From contig CAUHHV010000009.1 of the NCBI GenBank assembly GCA_959606065.1, positions 1 to 64,000 of the forward strand: 64,000 nt of DNA. The letters run 5' to 3'. A program made the position numbers and the translations under genes. Under the pieces are notes generated by a model. The model was given only the letters and a program-made list of their open reading frames with translations, was not told the origin of the DNA and searched no databases. Shown here piece after piece: positions 61,975 to 64,000 of the stretch. Every line of letters starts with the position of its first letter. Within the stretch, counting starts at the first letter, position 1. This DNA is from an uncultured Collinsella sp. Lineage in GTDB: Bacteria; Actinomycetota; Coriobacteriia; Coriobacteriales; Coriobacteriaceae.

Positions 61975-62002
61975 GTGTTACGTTTCCAACAATCCGTAAC
62001 AC
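61975..62002 (-). promoter_or_regulatory. Candidate operator upstream of cbiM
   Basis: GTGTTACG-N12-CGTAACAC is a perfect 8-bp inverted repeat ending 25 nt before the cbiM start codon. Position and form suit a repressor site for metal-dependent control. No known consensus was matched. Confidence 0.4.
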
Positions 62003-62169
62003 CGACTCTGCATACTAACAAAAAGGCGCACCGCCCACAACGCAGCACGCCCTTGCAATACGTACGTTATTAACCCAAGTCCACACACCGCCCAATAAAG
62101 GGCCCATGCACTCCCAACTTTCCGGTCACCCGGAAGAAGGTGCGGTCCGCTCGCAACAAGATTAACGCA

Positions 62170-62263
62170 GGAACCCGCCCCCGAGAGGGGTTTTCTAAGG
62201 CAACATCCCGCAGCCGCGAAGCGGCGAGGACGTTGCCGTAAAACCCCGCAGGGGGCGGGTTCC
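62170..62263 (-). repeat. Long hairpin in the pheT 3' region (internal-loop motif copy C)
   Basis: GGAACCCGCCCCC/GGGGGCGGGTTCC and GGGGTTTT/AAAACCCC outer stems, then GGCAAC/GTTGCC, the loop ATCCCGCA (62205-62212) facing GAGGAC (62226-62231), and the apical GCCGC-GAA-GCGGC. The stems differ from copies A and B while the loop is the same. It starts 13 bp past the pheT stop codon. Confidence 0.8.
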
Positions 62264-62275
62264 AAACGGCAAAGA

Positions 62276-64000
62276 TTACGAGCGGACCTCGCCGTTTACG
62301 CCCTTGCACACCTTGGTGACAATCTTCTGGTGCGCCTTCTCGACCTCTTCGCTGGTGAGCGTGTGGTCGTCTGAGCGATACGTGAGCGCAAAGGCCATGG
62401 ACTTTTTGCCCACGCCCACGCGGACCGGATCGCGGTAGACATCGAACAGGCGCACGCCCTCGAGCAGCTTGCCGCCGGCGCTGGTGATGCGACGCTCAAG
62501 GTCCTCGCAAGTCACGGCGTTGTCGACCACAATGGCAAGATCGTGCTCAACAGCCGGGTACTGCGAGAACTCGCGATAGTTCTCCTGGTTGCGGGCGCCC
62601 TTGATCAGCTTGTCCAGATCGAGCTCAAAGGCAACGACGACCTCATCGATGCCCATCGCCTCGCGCGCCTCGGGGTGAATCTCGCCGACCCAACCCAGCA
62701 CGGTGCCGCCGGACAGAACCTCGGCGGCACGACCCGGCTGCAAGAAAGCGTAGCCCTCGCCCTCGACGGGACGGAAGCGAACCTTCTCGATGCGCAGTTG
62801 GGCGAGCAGCTCCTCGACGATGCCCTTGCCAAAGAAAAAGCGCAGCTTGCGGTACTTCATGTTCCAAGACTGCTCGCTCCACTGGCCCGAAAGCACGCCC
62901 GCGACGGACTTGGTCTCCTTGGGCAGGCTGGCGTTCTCGCGACCGTGGAACAGGCTGCCGACCTCGTACAGGTGCACGTTGGGCGTACCGTGCGCCTCGT
63001 TGTAGGCCACGGATTGCAGCAGGCCCGGCAGCAGCGAGCGGCGCATCTCGGTCTGCTCGGCCACCAGCGGGTTCATGAGCACCACGGGGCAGCCGCGACC
63101 CTCGGTGGGCATGCCGATCTTCTCCAGGTCGCCCGGGGCGGCAAAGCCAAAGGTCGTGGTCTCGTTGAGGCCGCAGGCGCGCAGGATCTCGCCGACCTTG
63201 CGGGTGAGCTTCTGCTCGCGGGTCAGGCCGCCGATGTGGTTCTTGGCGGCCGGGATGGTCGCCGCCACACGGCCCATGCCCCATAGGCGCAGGACCTCCT
63301 CGATCAGGTCGATCTCGCGCGGCAGGTCGGGACGGAAGCTCGGCGGGGTAACCATAAAGTCCTCGCCGTCGCGCTCGACGGTGCAGCCCAGACGGGTGAG
63401 CGAACGCTCGATAAAGTCGGGCTCGATGTCGGCACCGCAGATGGCGTGCACGCGGGCCAGGCGCAGCTTAATGCTGTCGATGGTCTTGGGCGCGGGGAAA
63501 ACGTCGACATAGCCGGGAGCAACCTCGCCGCCGGCGATCTCCTCGATCAGCGCGCAGGTAACGTTGGCGACATCCACGCAGCCGGTCTCGTCGACCTGGC
63601 GCTCAAAGCGAATGGAGGCGTCGGAGATCAGCGACAGATCGCGGCTGGTGTGCGAGGTGCGACCGGCGTTGAAGCAGGCGCTCTCGACCATCACGTCGAC
63701 GGTATCGTCCTCGATCTCGGAATCCATGCCGCCCATAACGCCGGCCAGCGCCACGGGGCGCTCGCCGTCGGTGATAAGGCCCATGCCGGCGTCGAGCGTA
63801 CGCTCCTCGCCGTCGAGCGTCGTGAACTTCTCATCCTGCTGGGCGGCGCGAACCACCACGCGGCGGTGGCCATCGCGCTCGGCAAAGGTGTCCAGGTCAA
63901 AGGCGTGCAGCGGCTGACCGGTGAGCATCATCACATAGTTGGTGATGTCGACGATATTGTTGTGCGGGCGCACGCCCAGGGCGTTAAGGCGCTTGACCAT
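62276..64000 (-). CDS. pheT: Phenylalanyl-tRNA synthetase beta subunit (5' end beyond the window)
   Basis: The C-terminal 574 residues of about 800; the gene starts beyond the right edge. It contains the end of the B3/B4 editing domain (HNNIVDITNYVMMLTGQPLHAFDLD), the B5 domain (SFRPDLPREIDLIEEVLRLWG), the catalytic-like module, and the C-terminal FDX-ACB anticodon-binding domain (VEHDLAIVVDNAV and SMAFALTYRSDDHTLTSEEVE). PheT pairs with PheS, expected just upstream outside the window, to charge tRNA-Phe. The tRNA-Phe of this window has an acceptor-stem mismatch. Confidence 0.97.
   Translation of the reverse strand: MVKRLNALGVRPHNNIVDITNYVMMLTGQPLHAFDLDTFAERDGHRRVVVRAAQQDEKFTTLDGEERTLDAGMGLITDGERPVALAGVMGGMDSEIEDDTVDVMVESACFNAGRTSHTSRDLSLISDASIRFERQVDETGCVDVANVTCALIEEIAGGEVAPGYVDVFPAPKTIDSIKLRLARVHAICGADIEPDFIERSLTRLGCTVERDGEDFMVTPPSFRPDLPREIDLIEEVLRLWGMGRVAATIPAAKNHIGGLTREQKLTRKVGEILRACGLNETTTFGFAAPGDLEKIGMPTEGRGCPVVLMNPLVAEQTEMRRSLLPGLLQSVAYNEAHGTPNVHLYEVGSLFHGRENASLPKETKSVAGVLSGQWSEQSWNMKYRKLRFFFGKGIVEELLAQLRIEKVRFRPVEGEGYAFLQPGRAAEVLSGGTVLGWVGEIHPEAREAMGIDEVVVAFELDLDKLIKGARNQENYREFSQYPAVEHDLAIVVDNAVTCEDLERRITSAGGKLLEGVRLFDVYRDPVRVGVGKKSMAFALTYRSDDHTLTSEEVEKAHQKIVTKVCKGVNGEVRS

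Larger units (their letters stand above)
61951..62275. other. Region between pheT and cbiM: hairpin element plus putative operator
   Basis: Contains the pheT 3' hairpin (62170-62263), then about 150 bp of unremarkable sequence with short dyads (CCGGTCACCCGG near 62130), and the palindrome next to cbiM. I looked for a cobalamin riboswitch and saw no conserved box. Confidence 0.5.

Noticed and set aside
61951..62275. Cobalamin riboswitch upstream of cbiM
   Set aside because: No conserved B12-box or the other invariant strings on the minus strand; only a palindrome near the start.

Overview
The window looks like chromosomal DNA of a high-GC gut anaerobe of the Coriobacteriia (Actinomycetota), most likely Collinsella or a close relative. 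This is inferred from gene content and style: tandem YhgE/Pip proteins, a secretin-less Tad pilus locus, PEP carboxylase, CbiMQO and VanRS-like regulators. No rRNA or single-copy phylogenetic marker was compared. Nearly all genes lie on the minus strand. Only a D,D-carboxypeptidase, a 57-residue membrane protein and pyruvate kinase are on the plus strand.

Layout from left to right: PEP carboxylase; hisS; an M20 amidohydrolase/OFA transporter pair; a DMT permease; two adjoining YhgE/Pip proteins; htpG; a GNAT enzyme followed by a capsule-type phosphotyrosine trio (Wzz-like, CpsD, CpsB); a PhoBR-like pair with an isolated pstB; a VanRS-like pair facing dacA; a tRNA-rich stretch (Ser-GCT, three Arg-ACG) around a large TPR protein; serS, proC, rlmH and an SPFH protein; tRNA-Leu-CAG; a housekeeping block rsmI-metG-rsmA-tatD behind a GH5-like protein; tRNA-Phe-GAA; a small toxin-antitoxin pair; a complete-looking Tad/Flp pilus operon of twelve overlapping genes; rsgA; a Ca2+-type P-ATPase; pyk; a CbiMQO metal transporter with a PLC-type gene behind it; and the 3' part of pheT, cut by the window edge.

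The most unusual content is non-coding. (1) Five of the six tRNA genes carry, beyond their own terminator, a satellite of about 190 bp. It starts with a copy of the tRNA 3' end, contains two covarying hairpins, and finishes with an inverted (antisense) copy of the T-arm of that same tRNA. The period is 186-191 bp at tRNA-Ser, -Arg (twice), -Leu and -Phe. The layout recalls the 178-bp tyrT repeats of E. coli, but here it spans four amino-acid specificities. (2) Three genes (ppc, the P-ATPase, pheT) are followed by very long hairpins. These share a fixed internal loop (ATYCCGCA opposite GAGGAC) between stems whose sequences differ but stay paired, which is the mark of a structured RNA. (3) Other intergenic palindromes include a triple 21-26-bp hairpin array behind the OFA transporter, a 117-bp inverted-repeat element present twice around the YhgE genes, and a 28-bp inverted-repeat element next to proC.

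Functionally the window combines core translation (four aminoacyl-tRNA synthetases, rsgA, rsmA, rsmI, rlmH), envelope sensing and surface structures (two two-component systems, YhgE proteins, Tad pilus, tyrosine-kinase module, D,D-carboxypeptidase) and nutrient uptake (phosphate, Ni/Co, peptide- or amino-acid-derived substrates).
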